Assembly: GCA_954871525.1 (NCBI GenBank)
Contig: OX940872.1
Coordinates: 13,477,180-13,541,179, forward strand
Direction: 5' to 3'
From: Parietaria judaica
Lineage: Eukaryota > Streptophyta > Magnoliopsida > Rosales > Urticaceae
DNA length: 64,000 bases
Numbering within the stretch: the stretch's first letter is position 1; every line of letters begins with the position of its first letter. This document shows, in pieces, positions 22,067 through 34,269 of the stretch. The position numbers were made by a program, and so were the translations under genes. The notes below the pieces were generated by a model. That model searched no databases and was not told the DNA's origin. It was given only the letters and a program-made list of their open reading frames with translations.

Positions 22067-24731
22067 ATGTCGAAACGAGACGAAGCACCCAAACGTGATT
22101 TGTTGGATCGAGAATCTTCACCCGAACTGGAAGAACCTAGGCTATCACCCGGTTAGTTCATATTTATTTGCATTGGTAATCGTTGTGTTCGTATACTTTC
22201 TAATATTGAGTTCATTATATTAGGAAATAAAGAAACAAAACAAAGAAGAAATCTAAAACCTCAAGAAAGAAGAAAAGTGACTCTATTAAAAAGAGTCACT
22301 CTATCAAAGCATAAGGGGGAAAAATCCGTGTTAATTTTGATGAGAAAGAACAACCAGAAGATAAGGAAGGAGATCTTTTAGGTAGTTGGATTGGCGTGTG
22401 TACTCGGGAGTTCGCTCCAATAACTATAATCGATTGGATAAATAAAAAACATGATAAGGTGAAAGAACAGATATGGAATGAAATCGAGCAAGCATTTCTT
22501 GTTCCACCATGGTTCAAGGGAATTTTTTTTTCAAGTGCATCGAATGTGGCAAGACAATTCCAGTACGATCTCGGTACCCTATTCAAAAGAAATGGCACGG
22601 ATAAAGAAATTTATAATCGACTGAATATTGTTGAGAACTATTACACGAGCATCACGGCCAAAGTGTGGAAGGAGTTTCTGAATGGTAGATTAAGCAAAAG
22701 GTTTGCTAAACTCTCGAAGCAAAATAAAGCTCAGAGAGAGCAAGTAGATTACCTTGCACATACGGGCCGAAACGGATATCGGAAGATTGATAAAAAAAAT
22801 TGTAAGGGTTCTAATTTTGTATTTTTTAATCTTACTTTATTTCCAAGCATCGAATAGCATGTTTATTTTGTTTCGTAGTATGCCGAAAGTGTAGAATGGG
22901 CCACCTATTTAACATTTTTGTGCGTCACGAGGAAGAACCTCGATGGTTCATTAAATGACACAACTTTGGAGCCAATAATTGAGAAAATAGTAAGTACTTA
23001 GTATTTTTGATTCTTTTTATTTATATTAAATGAATAAATATGTCATTGTTGTTTATCATTATTGTTTAATTGTTAGGACGAATATGTCAAGCAAAAAGAA
23101 AATGGCGAGTTGGAATCCGATGAGGAGGTCGACGTGTTGACAAGAGCATTGGGAAATAAAGACCATCCCGGACGGGTTTGAGGACAATCAAAATACGTCA
23201 CAAAGCGAGCATATCACCGAGCATCCAACTCAATGCCGAATCCCGTCGTCAAAAACCTCCAAGCTCAAATAGAAGAAATGAAAGCGGAAAATGCGGTGAA
23301 AGATGCAAAAATGGAAGAATGGAAGTCACAAATGGAAGCTTTCATGAAACAAACAATGTCTCTAAATTTTGAAGGAAGTAATGACGCTTGCTCCCGTGGA
23401 GGCACTCCGGTTAGTCAACCTCTCGCTCCGGTTAGTCAACCGCTCGCTCCGGTTAGTTCGGCAAAAAAGACTAAGCATGTACCGGTCGACAATGAAAGCG
23501 GTGTTAGCCAAAGAAGATCGAGGGATGTACGAACGGCGCGTCTCATCCAAGGACGCCAGTTACCGGTGGTGGTGGCGTCGAATGTCTTCTCTTCGCTGAC
23601 GCTTTTCGGGACAATGTTGCAACGGGGAGCGCATATAACCTTTGTAGCCCGAGCAAGGAACATTTTTTCAATAATGAGTTCGCGTCGGCTTATACTTGGG
23701 TGTTAATTGAAGTGGTAACTTGTCCGGTCCGTCAATGGCCTCTCCAAAAGGAAACCCAATGTTTGGAATATCTCGATGACGCGGTCGGGCACATTGTGCC
23801 TTGGTTGACATCTTTAGTCAAGAAGGTTTGTTCCGAAGGTAGTCCAACTCTCAAATCCAAGGCAAAAGAGGTTGCCAAAATTGCGAAAGACGGAAAAAAT
23901 ATTAAGTTGGCGTCCGTTGTCCCGGAATTGAGATCGTTGGCCGATTATGCCAATAATTATGTGCTCGGAAAGGACATCTTATTGAAAGTTAATAATACAA
24001 CTTGGATAAGTTTCAATGATGTGCGAGAGTTTCTATTGCTCGAGGACATGTGTGCGCAATGGCTATCGATTTGTCAAAGGTATGTTTTCTACTTTTACAT
24101 ACTTATTTCCTAAAGATTTGAAAATATGGATAATTTGTTTTATATATATATGTAGTTATTTGTATATATTTGTAGTTATTTATTACAAACATACGTGCTA
24201 AAAAGTGATAAGAAGGACTTGTACGGTTTCATTCCGCCGTATAACGATTTGAACTACAACCGTCACGCCGAAAAAGAAAGGAGGACAAAAGAATCGAATG
24301 ATGGCATGGTTGTTTGCTTCAACAATATACAAAAATGCAAGAGAGACAAATTGTGGTTGATGCCATACAATAGTCACAATCATTGGACTCTCCTCGTGTA
24401 TAATCCTTGGCACAATAGTGTTATCGTATTCGATTCAATTAAAATTTCAAGACGTTTGAATCCGCATTTAACCGAGCTTTTTGAAGAGTAAGTTAATTTT
24501 CTAATATTGAATTATGTTTTTTTATTATTGATGTTTCAAATAAAAGATTCCTTATATTTAACCTTAAACTTTTTTTGTAGGCTCGGGAAAAAGTTCAAGT
24601 TACACCATTCAACCGGCATAAATTTGCACTCGCTGGTGAAAGTGACGATTTCAAAAACATGTTCGAAACAACCGGGAAATCACGAGTGCAGATATTTCGT
24701 CATGACGTTCATGCACGACATATATATATAA
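22067..24731 (+). pseudogene. CACTA-1 gene C: Transposase_24-like plus Ulp1 (C48) protease, broken
   Basis: The ATG at 22067 begins MSKRDEAPKRDLL. After an intron comes a region resembling Ptta/En-Spm Transposase_24 (about 22370-22800: GSWIGVCTREFAPI, VKEQIWNEIEQAF, WKEFLNGRLS). A one-base shift sits in a G/A run near 22315. A linker with repeats of PVSQPLA follows (about 23400-23460). The C-terminus is a C48/Ulp1-type cysteine protease with the His (HNHWTLLVYNPW, near 24380), Asp (VFDSIK, near 24435) and Cys (NHECRYFVM, near 24680). Such proteases remove SUMO-like tags in known Ulp1 proteins. The real role inside CACTA elements is unknown. The frame is broken in several places and the 3' end is lost. 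Confidence 0.78.
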
Positions 24732-24732
24732 T

Positions 24733-26045
24733 AAATTCGAATTCTTTAATGATTATCTAGATCCAATGGTTAAAAATAAATCTTAAACCAATCAAATGGA
24801 TCAAATCAATTAGTAATAAAATCAAATACCCTAGGGTTTTAATAAAACCCTAATTCAAATTCCTTATCCCTATTTATTCGAATTATATATGATATATATA
24901 TTATGAATTAATTTCTAATCCGACGGTAAAGATTAAATCTTAAAACCGATCCAACAGATATAACTAATTAACAAAAATTCGAAATACCTAAGCTTGGTCG
25001 CCAAGCTATAGATTTCGAATTACTATTAGGTTTAGGATCAATTATCTTAATCCAACAGTTGACATTAAATCATAACTGATCCAATGAATTAAATTGATTT
25101 TAGGGATATGCTAGAATACCAAAACATTTTGTACTTATTCCGAAAATATGGAACGACCAAAACATACCATTCGAATTTACCTAAGGTTTCCTATCACCAA
25201 ACCCTAATTCAAATTTTACACATTCGATATATAGAAATATATATATTTTTATTTATTAATATAAATCTATTGATTATTAATTAATTATTAATAAGATATT
25301 AATAAATAAATCAAAATAATTAAATTATATTAATATTTCCTGATCTCAATATCACACATTTAAATTCCATGGTGCCACAACATCATTTAAATTCGTGACA
25401 TATGATTTAATTTCATAGTTTACCGAAACGAGCACAAACTTAGAAATTCTCTAAATCACAAACCGTAAGTCGAAATGACTCGGTTCCAAAAGACAAGCCA
25501 CTTAGAATTTAATTTTCAAAAACATGTGTTGATAGAAAATATAAATTATAACTTTCATTTATCAGTTTATTTCGGTTACCAAGATATGGTTCTTTTCCCA
25601 CGCTGACGATAAAATTATCTGACGTCTGCCACAGACCTTTCAGTTTTATAAGTTTAGCCAAATGATTAAACATCATCCAAAATGTATTTTAATCACGCTC
25701 ATATCATCCGTTACGGAGCTATCCTGGGGACCTTGGACCCGTATCACTTAAGCTCCAACGAACTGCTAGTTGTTCGTCAAACCTCGAAGTGATTCCACTA
25801 TAGACCCGAGGCTGTACTCTTTAGTGATACAATATATATTATTCCCTTTATACAACAGAGTGTCCATTGATACAATCAAATTCGGGTTATTGTTCTCTCA
25901 CTTAATGACTCACACATGAGCAGGCGGTTTTTACCGTTTTGCCCCTCATTGCATTTTCCTCCTTGACTCAGTCAGTAATATTATGAGTAACCCACTTATG
26001 GTTTGGATTCATAAGTTGCGCACGGGTACGTCTCACTTCTCACCC
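24733..26045 (-). repeat. LTR-like dispersed repeat, probably minus strand
   Basis: The first ~250 bp (GATTATCTAGATCCAATGG onward) match 63795-64000 in the same orientation. The sequence is non-coding and contains no open frame of note. Layout and composition look like an LTR, but I cannot see both ends. The junction at ~26045 opens straight into a Copia integrase fragment. Confidence 0.55.
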
Positions 26046-26480
26046 TATGGGTTTATACACTCAAAGAGAAGAGTGGAGCCTTTGAAGTCTTCAATAAGTT
26101 CAAGTGGCTCGTGGAGAACCGGTCTGGACACATGTTGAAGACATTGAGAGCCGACCGAGGAGGAAATTTCACGTCCCAATAGTTCAAAGAGTTATGCGAC
26201 GAAGAGGGAGACAAATGCCACTTACTGTAACGTACATATGCCCCAACCAAACGGTGTGGTGGAGAGAAGAAACTAAATTGTGATGGACACATCAAGGAAT
26301 TTGGTGAGGAGCATGCAAGTCCCGGCGTGGCTTGGGGGAGAAGCAGTTTGGCGCACGCAGTTTACTTGCTAAACCGTATGCCGACAAAAGCGCTAAGCGA
26401 GCGCACCCCTTACCAAGCATGGAATGGGAAGAAACCTAATATGGAGCATTTGAAAGTGTGTGGTGTACCTTTGTGTCAAG
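26046..26480 (+). pseudogene. Copia integrase fragment
   Basis: Translation in pieces gives integrase-core and C-terminal motifs (WLVENRSGH, TSQ, NRMPTKALSERTPYQAW, KKPNMEHLKVCG). It is closely related to the Copia fragment at 33690-34140. No RT follows. Confidence 0.75.
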
Positions 26481-27160
26481 TGGATCAACGAATAAAATCA
26501 AATTCAAAATTAATAACAAGGACCCAAACATTTACACTACAAGGACCAGATTCGGAAGATCTAGAAGATAACAGGTGTATTAACACTAACACACAAGAAT
26601 TATCTCCTAAAATTTTCTCTAAAACACGGGTTAAAAAAAAATCCGAACCGAACCTTCAAAAGAAGCCCTAAATCGGAGATTTAGAAAATTTAGCCTAGCA
26701 TGATGGGATATCCATCAACTTTTCAGCGGCAAATGGAAAATAGTGGCTATACATTGTCGGATTTCTATGGAAAAATCATGAAAAAGGGTATTCCAACGAT
26801 ATTTGGGAAAACGGCAGCGGTACTCAAGAGATGTCGTGCTGCATTTACTCAGACATTGGGCATGCTATCAACATGCCGATCGGCTTTCCCAATTTTACAC
26901 CATGATATTATCCCAATCTTTTGTTTTGTTAATTAAACTCCAAATAATAATATTTTACCATCAATTTGACTCTTAAACTAATTTTTAAGGGTCAAACACT
27001 TTAATCAACTACTTGACTCTAAAAATTAATTAATAAATTTGATACTTAGAAATTAATAAGCTATAAATTTCAATAATATAAGATATTGAGAAGTAAGAAA
27101 AAAACTAACTTAAAATGTGATTTTTAAGGCTATACTGCAAATATGTCTTAGCATGAATGC
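26481..27160. other. Non-coding spacer upstream of ORP4 copy 1
   Basis: I see no supported gene. A short open frame at 26700-26936 shows no family resemblance and is probably chance. Confidence 0.5.
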
Positions 27161-27385
27161 TACTTTCATTAAATTATTGTAACGTGGATTGCACGATGCC
27201 AAATAAATACTGCACAAATAGGTCAACTATGTGCTAATGGTCTATTATTTTATTTCCCATAATATGAGATCTATAATTTAACCTTCACTGACTTTAACAA
27301 GTCTCTTATCATCCACTTCAACGTCTCGAAGACTCGTCGGAAATAAAAACTCCTTACATCTGCTTCTTCGTCGAGAAAACGAACG
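27160..27385 (+). promoter_or_regulatory. Promoter and first untranslated exon of ORP4 copy 1
   Basis: Two blocks are shared with the region upstream of ORP4 copy 2: ATTGTAACGTG-ATTGCAC (27176 here, 58345 there) and CCTTCACTGACTTTAACAAG (about 27281 here, 58537 there). A third match, TCTGCTTCTTC...GAGAAAA, runs to a splice donor at 27386 (58636 in copy 2). Conservation between otherwise diverged flanks argues for real promoter and leader sequence. Confidence 0.65.
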
Positions 27386-28014
27386 GTATTTTTCATATGT
27401 TTCAACTTTTTTTTTTTCTTCTCATTACACTATTTCGATGAATAATTCTTGTTCTTGTATATTATGAAATCCAATTTTACAACATTAATATATATATACA
27501 CGTATACATTATATTTCAAACAAAACCGTGACAAAACCAGGAATTAAATTTATTGTCATCCTTGTTCCGGTTCCTAGTTCTCAAAGCGGGGACTGGGCCT
27601 AACCGGTACCCGGTTCTGAATCTAAATTTTTTATTTTTTTCCTGCAAAACGGAGATTGATGCAGGAACCGGGACGAAACCGGGAACCATTTTCAAAATTT
27701 TCAGCCCAGTACACTATTAGATGAATAGTTTTTGGTGCTATATATGATTTACGCATACACGTCTATGAGTAACTAGCGTACATATATCTTTAAATACATA
27801 TATATGGTACGCATGGTCGATATTTTTGAAGGGATATTCATGCAATGGTCGATACATTCCACATACATATTTAATATATATGCCTTTGAATAAATTTCTA
27901 GATTCTACTTATTGTCACCTTTAAGAAGTTCATGAAATTATTTACAATTAAATTATTTCAAAATTATTGATTATATATCTATAATATTGTGAATACAATA
28001 TGCGACGGGTACAG
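27386..28014 (+). other. 5' UTR intron of ORP4 copy 1
   Basis: The predicted donor is G|GTATTT at 27386 and the acceptor TACAG at 28014, 17 bases before the start codon at 28031. It contains a CCGGTTCC-rich segment (about 27560-27700) that may be a decayed hAT-type insertion, but I see no clear termini. Confidence 0.6.
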
Positions 28015-28030
28015 TGAGAGCTCGGAGAAA

Positions 28031-28266
28031 ATGAAAACTGTGTTGACGAAGCCATTGTCGATAGAAGAAGAGTCAAGCTACGAGGCTAAAGCTTCGACTG
28101 TGATAAAAGGGACTTGGAGTTTCATTAAAGATATAAAACCTGGATCAGATCTCACCAAATTGCAGGCAAGTCAGCTTCAAGACTTTGTGCTGCTCTAACT
28201 TGTAACTGTATACTATCACTTATATATATATATATATATATTTATAGTGTAGCTGTAATGAAAAGC

Positions 28267-28329
<63 letters not shown>

Positions 28330-30857
28330 TTAATAGACCTAAAGTTTTCAAAAGTCTGAGATAAGATCTTAATTTTTACAGTATAATCATTTTTACATCA
28401 CGAACGAATAGTGAGCATTGGTGACAATTGACACACTGATGCCAAAACTCAAAGAAAATCGCTTATTAAAATTTGATTAGTTCTTTTGCTTGTGAAAACG
28501 TTACACACATCATTTTAAATGAGTAGTTATTTGTTATATAAATACCGGTTGTACTATTGTATCGACATTTAATTTTGCGAATTCGGCGAAGCTCTAAAAT
28601 TAATATCGCCCTGCAACACTCAAATCTAATATTGTTTGCAATAATCATACAGCTACCACCCCAATTCAATATTCCAAAGTCACAACTACAAGTATGTGGT
28701 GAGACACTGTATTCAGTTGGAGAGAACGTTAATATGCTGGAGAAATGCAATCATGGTGGGACCCCAATTGAGAGGTTAATACAAGTAATAGCGTTTAACA
28801 TCTCTAACGTGAGACCATGGGCTTTCGGTTTATCTCCTTATAACTCAATCCTTGGAGAGACCCATCACGTCTCCAATGGATCTTTGAATGTTCTTCTCGA
28901 GCAGGTACTTTCATCTTCATCTTATTTGCTTCCGAATTTACCTAATGAAAATTTTATGACTAATATGTTATATTTATATTGATGCATACAATGTAAGATG
29001 ACAAATAATACATAAAGCATGACATAGTGATTAGCCAGACACAAACATATATAACCTTTTCATCGTTATTTCTACACGCAAGTTATGACAAATAGAAATA
29101 TTGCTCTTCATTAATTAAGTAATTTATGTGACTATTTATAATGAAGCATGATATTCCGCAAAACTATCTTATAATTTATAAACACATCAAATATTATAAA
29201 TACGAGTTTTGGAAACATTTTTTTTTTACAGAATCATGTTAAACATTACACATGAGTCATAGTATAAAGTATAAAAAACTGAATCAACATCAGAAGACAA
29301 ACACTTAGAATATATCTATTCAAAATAATCACAATCTTACTAAATATTGTGACTAATTGGTGTCTCAAATGTTGTGGTTTGAACAATTATTGGAACAAGG
29401 TTTCACATCATCCACCAGTTAATGCCTTACACGCAACAGATGAGAAAGAAAAAATCGAACTAATATGGTGTCAACATGGATTTGCAAAATATTGTGGTAA
29501 GCTCTTCCTTTTTCCTTTATTATTAGGACAGCTTTTTAAGTTTAGTATTACAACTTATTGTGACCATATATGAATGCATGATTTATAGGTAGAAGCGCGA
29601 TGCTTCAATTGAAAGGAAAAAAAATATTAAAACTGAAGAGGCACCAAGAAACTTACACAACGAACTCCCCAAATGTCTTATTCAAGCTCTTTCCAGTGGC
29701 ACGAGTAGAGTGGAATGGCAATCAAAAGATCATATGCAAAGAGAGTGGTCTTGAAGCTGACTTAAATTATGGAGGAACGTCGTTATTGGGACGCACAAGA
29801 GCGGTTATCGGAAAGATCTTTCATTCGTCCTCGCGAAAGCCTCTTTTCGAGATCAATGGATTCTGGGATAAGTGAGTCTCTTCATCACATAAAATAAACT
29901 AATTTTATAGTTATTATTTACGATTTAATATTTTCCCTAATAATAAGAATCACGATCATAAGATTAAATGAAAATTCTTTTATATAACATATATAAGTGT
30001 CTTTCCTTAAAGCTCGTGAAGGGTTGATTCGTATTTTTATTTTCTCAATTCCCACATACGTGGCTTTCTAAGTTATATTATATAAAATGTAAGTAGGATT
30101 TTTTTTTTGACCATTCACGTTGAGAAAGGTATCTTTATAACTAGTTTTTAATAGAAATTAAATTTTTGAGAACCACATTTTTCCGGACCTGATCGAGACT
30201 AAACCCGATTATATTACCGCACGTATTGAGCTAAACACCTAAAGCTCATAACCTCATGGTACGTAAAGATTGAAGGCCCAATCATTTAACCTAACATACG
30301 CATCTGTGTCGATGAATATTATCGTTCTTTTTACTCGTTAGAATTTTCATTTGTAATAAAAGCTATTCATATTCTACTTGCAAGAGGTCTTACATCTTGT
30401 CATTTTTACGTAGGAGTGTCACAATAAAAGATTTAAATAGCAAAGATACCCGAGTCATATATAATGCCAAAGAAGCCATGTCAAACCTTCAAACTCCTAT
30501 AGTAGTGGATACAAAGGTACGGAACACCATTCTTAAACCCGAAAGTTGCATTAAGGTTCATCACAAAGGTAACACCATTCTCTCACTTTACAGGGAATTT
30601 GGGCAACCGAATCGGCTGTAGTTTGGGCTGATGTAAGCGAAGGAATCATAAGCAGCAACTGGGCAAAAGCGAGTAGCTCGAAAAAAGCCATCGAAGAGAA
30701 TCAAAGAAATCTGGTGAAGGAGAGACAATCGAATGGCGAGACATGGGTTCCTAAGCACTTCATTGTGTCTAATAGCGAGGAAGCAGGTTTCGAATGTTCA
30801 CCCATACGAGAGTTTGTCCCCAAAGCTCCGATCGTTGTCTCTCGCCACACTTTATGA
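28031..30857 (+). CDS. ORP4-like: Oxysterol-binding protein-related protein, short ORP4-type (copy 1)
   Basis: There are six coding exons: 28031-28165, 28653-28904, 29400-29496, 29589-29871, 30414-30516 and 30594-30857. They join in frame to 377 codons plus TGA. I chose the ATG at 28031 because copy 2 aligns from the same position; the upstream GTG is not a plant start. The product is a lone lipid-binding (ORD) domain without a PH domain, as in plant short ORPs. It keeps the family fingerprint EQVSHHPP, split between exons 2 and 3. LGETHHVSNG lies just before it, though the usual NP of NPxLGE is NS here. Family members bind sterols or PI4P and move lipids at membrane contacts, in the cytosol. 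The first coding intron uses a GC donor (CAG|GCAAGT). All other introns are GT-AG. Confidence 0.9.
28208..28330. repeat. Microsatellites in ORP4 copy 1 intron
   Basis: A (TA)n run at about 28220-28240 and a (TAA)n run at about 28268-28318, ending in poly-A, make this intron longer (487 bp) than the 182-bp equivalent in copy 2. Confidence 0.85.
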
Positions 30858-31339
30858 GTCTTTGGGTTGTGTTTATTTTTGCATTGTTCATTAAAAACTT
30901 GATACCATTTTCCTATACAATATGAAACTATTTCATAAGAGTCTTTGGGTTGTCTTTTAATTGATCATAATTTTCTTCTGAATTTCATATCGAGTGTAAT
31001 TGTTGGAATATTTCGTTTATTTAGGATTTACGTGCCCCATGTTAAGGATTCTAAATAGTAAATTTATTATAAGATTTGATTTACTTATACAATTTTACTG
31101 TTTTTCTTCCAAAGTATATAATTGATGATGATGATATATCAACCCGAGGCATATTCTATAATACATACCCCTGTGCTGTGAAAATATATAAGTTTGACTT
31201 GTGTATCAAGCAAATATTTGCCGAGCAAATCTTATCCACAACTACTTGCATAGCAAGTTGCATATTATTTAATTATTTGTTGTCTTTCTTTTGCTTGAAG
31301 CACAAGGTTAGTAACTCATTAACAACGACTACAACACGT
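30858..31339. other. 3' flank of ORP4 copy 1
   Basis: This is the probable 3' UTR followed by an AT-rich spacer. The phrase GAGTCTTTGGGTTGT occurs twice (about 30856 and 30939). I see no other gene. Confidence 0.5.
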
Positions 31340-34255
31340 GGGCAACATGCATGATGGGAGATGTTGGAGCATATTCAGGATGACAAGACGCCTAAAAAGG
31401 CATGGAAAACGTTAACGACGCTTTTTTAAAGACGAATGATGGGAGGCTTTTGCTCTTGGAGAATAAGCTACGATCAATCTCACAACGTGACATGACAATT
31501 GCTGAATATTTCCACAAGGTCAAGTCGATATGTTATGAGATTGGAGAGCTATATCCGAAGTCCGTCATTGGAGGCTCATGTGAAACCGGAGTATCTAAGC
31601 TTCATGATTGATGTACAAGGATGGCCCGTTCAACCATCACTTTTAGAGTTCGAGAATCTGTTAGCTAGCCAAGAAAAGATGGCTAAGAAAATGGGAGGCA
31701 TCAAGCTAAATAATGAGGATTAGAAGTACCTTCTGCTCACGCATGAAGAATGGGTGGCCAAGCAGAAGAAGAATCATGGAGCTGAGTCTTCTTATCGCTC
31801 TTCGAGTCGTAGTGGGTAGGGCTGTAACCGGAGCGGATATCCGGTTTTTCGGAACTATCCGAATCCGGATCCGAAAAACCGGATATCCGAAAATAGAAAC
31901 CCGGATCCGGATCCGAAAAAACGGATATCCGGAAATCCGGAAATCTGGTTCCTTCAAATTTGAGCTTATATTCAATAATAAGAGAAATTAATTTTAAGAG
32001 AAATTACAAACCAAAGCTGCAGAACTCTACATTTAAGTTAAATGATTTAACCAAGCTGCGGAGCTCTATATATAACCAAGCTGCAAAACTTTACATTGAA
32101 TCAAACCGAATTTCTTTGCAATGAGGATCAAAAACTCAAATCGAAAGCATAAATCCATGAAATCATGTGCCTTTCTCTCTAAATTCTTCATATAAAAGAT
32201 CAGAACAAAAAGCAAACGAACCCTAGTTAGTAAGAGAGCGGCGGAAGAGAAGCTGACCGGCGCGAGGAAGAGGGCGACAGAAGAGAGCGGCAGAAGAGAA
32301 GCTGACCGGCGCGAGGAAAAGAGCGTGACAGGCGACGCGAGGAAGAGGCTGACCGGCAACGGCTCGGAGGCAGCTCAGCAAGAGAGCGTAAACGGCGAAG
32401 CGTAACCCTAGCATAGACGAAATGAATGAGTGTCGAAGAGTAACCTAATTAGTAACATATAAAAATAAAATAATTAAAATATTAAAATAAACCGGGTTTT
32501 AAACCGGATCCGGATATCCGGATTTTAAATACCAAAACCCTTATCCGAATCCGATTTTAAATCCGGATCCGGATATCCGTATCCGGATTTTGGATTTTGG
32601 ATTTCGGATTCGGATTTTAAGATCGGATGCGGGCGCGGATTTAAAACCGGATTACGGGTTTTAATTACAGCCCTAGTAGCGAGTATGGCGGAGATAGCCG
32701 AGCACGTCTTACAGGCCGAGGACGAGGGTGAGGTCAGGACATGCGAGGTCGCAGTAGTAGCTTGCCCCGTCAAGATTGCATCACGACCCAGAGATACAAG
32801 ACCACGATAAAGTGCTACAATTTTCTCAAGCTCGGGCACTACGCATTAGAGTGCCACAGCAAGAAGCACGACAACGAAGCGAATCTGACAAGATTCTAAG
32901 ACGATGAGCCCAAGATGATGTTTGCCGATCAGGAGAACTATGTTGAAGTGCAGAGAGAAGAGCATCAAAGGCGAGAACGAAGCTGAGTGGTTGAGAATCG
33001 GTTAGAGAGAAGACAGACCTGGAGGAGGCAGTCGACATGAAGTCGAGCTCGGAGCCCGGGCTATTAATGGACGAGAAGAGGCCCAGCCTGGATCATATGG
33101 CCACAAAGATTTTCACGCTTATCGAAGAAAAGGTTATTGCAAACCTCCTCGTAGACGGAGAGAAGAATGTTTATAGTGACGGCTGATATTTAGACAATGA
33201 TGCAAGCAACCACATGAATGGAGATCAAGCTAAGTTTGAAGAGCTCGATGAGAAGATCACATGGAGCGTAAAGTTTGGCGATGAATCAATCGTCAAAATC
33301 AAAGGCAGAAGGTCCATCCTGATCTAGTGCAGGAACCAGAACCAACTCATGTTAACTCAGGTTTACTACATCCCGAAGCTGAAAAGTAACATCATTAGTC
33401 TCGGTCAGACGACAAAATTCGGCAACACATTAGTGACGGCCAGCTCGTACTTGAAGATGTGGAACCAGAGCGGTGCTCTGTTGATGAAGATGAAGAGAGC
33501 GCCGAACAAGTTGTACAAGATACTCCTGGAGACGGGCCAACCCGTCTGCTTAATGGTGATTCTGGCAGACCCGGCTTGGTTGTGGCATGCATAACCCCTT
33601 CAACTCGTGCACAATGACCTATGTGGTCAAATTACCCCGGCCACCCTAGTCGGCAACAAGTACTTATTTTTTCTTGTTGAAGATTACAGTCGTTGGATGT
33701 GGGTTTATACGTTAAAACAGAAGAGTGGGGTCCTTGAAGTCTTCAAGAAGTTAAAAAGGCTCGTGGAGAACCGGTCAAAACACAAGTTGAAGATTTAAAA
33801 AACTGATTGAGGTTGAGAGTTCACGTCCCAGCAGTTTGGAGAATTCTGCGATGAAAAAGGAGTTGAATTCCACCTCACTGAACCATACACACCGCAACAA
33901 AGAAGTGTGGTGGAGAGAATAAATCGGACTATGATGGACACAACAAGAAGTTTGCTGAAGAGCATGCAAGTCTTGGCGAGGTTTTGGGGAGAAGCGGTAT
34001 GAAACGCATTCTACTTGTTGAACCGTCTACCGACAAAGGCGTTTAGCGAGCGCACCTCTTACCAAGCGTGGAAAGGGAAGAAACCTCATTTGGAGCATTT
34101 GAAGGTGTTTTGGTACACTGCATATTTGAAGACTGTGGGACCATACATCAAGAAACTCGATGATCGGATTCAACCGATGGTGTACCTTGGCGTCAAGGAA
34201 AGGAGCAAGGCACAAGGGATTAGTGGAACCATCGAAGTCTGGGATGTTTAAACGT
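31340..34255 (+). pseudogene. Copia gag-protease-integrase fragment
   Basis: The order is a gag segment (LLENKLRSISQRDMTIAEYF, 31454 onward; PSLLEFENLLASQEKMAK), a zinc knuckle CYNFLKLGHYALEC (near 32809) whose second Cys is Phe, a protease remnant (YLDNDASNHM near 33190), a pre-integrase region, and an integrase core and C-terminus (to about 34250). RT and RNase H are missing and many stops interrupt it. A hAT-like element (31817-32675) splits the gag region. It belongs to a different Copia family from that at 1169-4966, and the same family as the fragment at 26046. Confidence 0.8.
31817..32675. mobile_element. hAT-like non-autonomous element (859 bp)
   Basis: The ends are TAGGGCTGTAA and its inverted partner TTACAGCCCTA. 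Flanking octamers are GTAGTGGG (31809-31816) and GTAGCGAG (32676-32683), matching at six of eight bases, as expected for an old 8-bp hAT target duplication. Both subterminal regions are filled with GGATCCGGA and GGATATCCGG palindromes. It has no transposase. Open frames in the GC-rich middle look like chance. Confidence 0.8.
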
Positions 34256-34269
34256 CTAAACCTTTCGAA

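Larger units (their letters stand above)
13199..24731 (+). mobile_element. CACTA (En/Spm) transposon copy 1, 3'-truncated
   Basis: The element carries three genes in the same order as the complete copy at 39140-53552: a plant-transposon-protein ORF, a TNP2 transposase, and a Transposase_24/Ulp1 fusion, with arrays of GCCGCGGC-like repeats between them. A possible eroded left terminus, CCTACAAATATG, is at about 13199, but I do not see an exact CACTA end. The right end stops inside or just after the protease gene, where LTR-like sequence begins at about 24733. The exact limits are uncertain. Confidence 0.75.

Noticed and set aside
26700..26936. Small gene of 78 residues
   Set aside because: No family resemblance, no promoter or homologous copy, and it lies between transposon fragments.
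27560..27730. hAT-type MITE in the ORP4 copy 1 leader intron
   Set aside because: CCGGTTCC repeats are present, but I could not find paired termini or an 8-bp duplication.
27989..28030. Upstream GTG start for ORP4 copy 1
   Set aside because: Plant genes start at ATG. The region spans the predicted splice acceptor, and copy 2 aligns only from the ATG at 28031.
32066..32414. Two minus-strand ORFs rich in Ser and Leu
   Set aside because: They lie inside the hAT-like element and read through GAGGAAGAG-type repeats.
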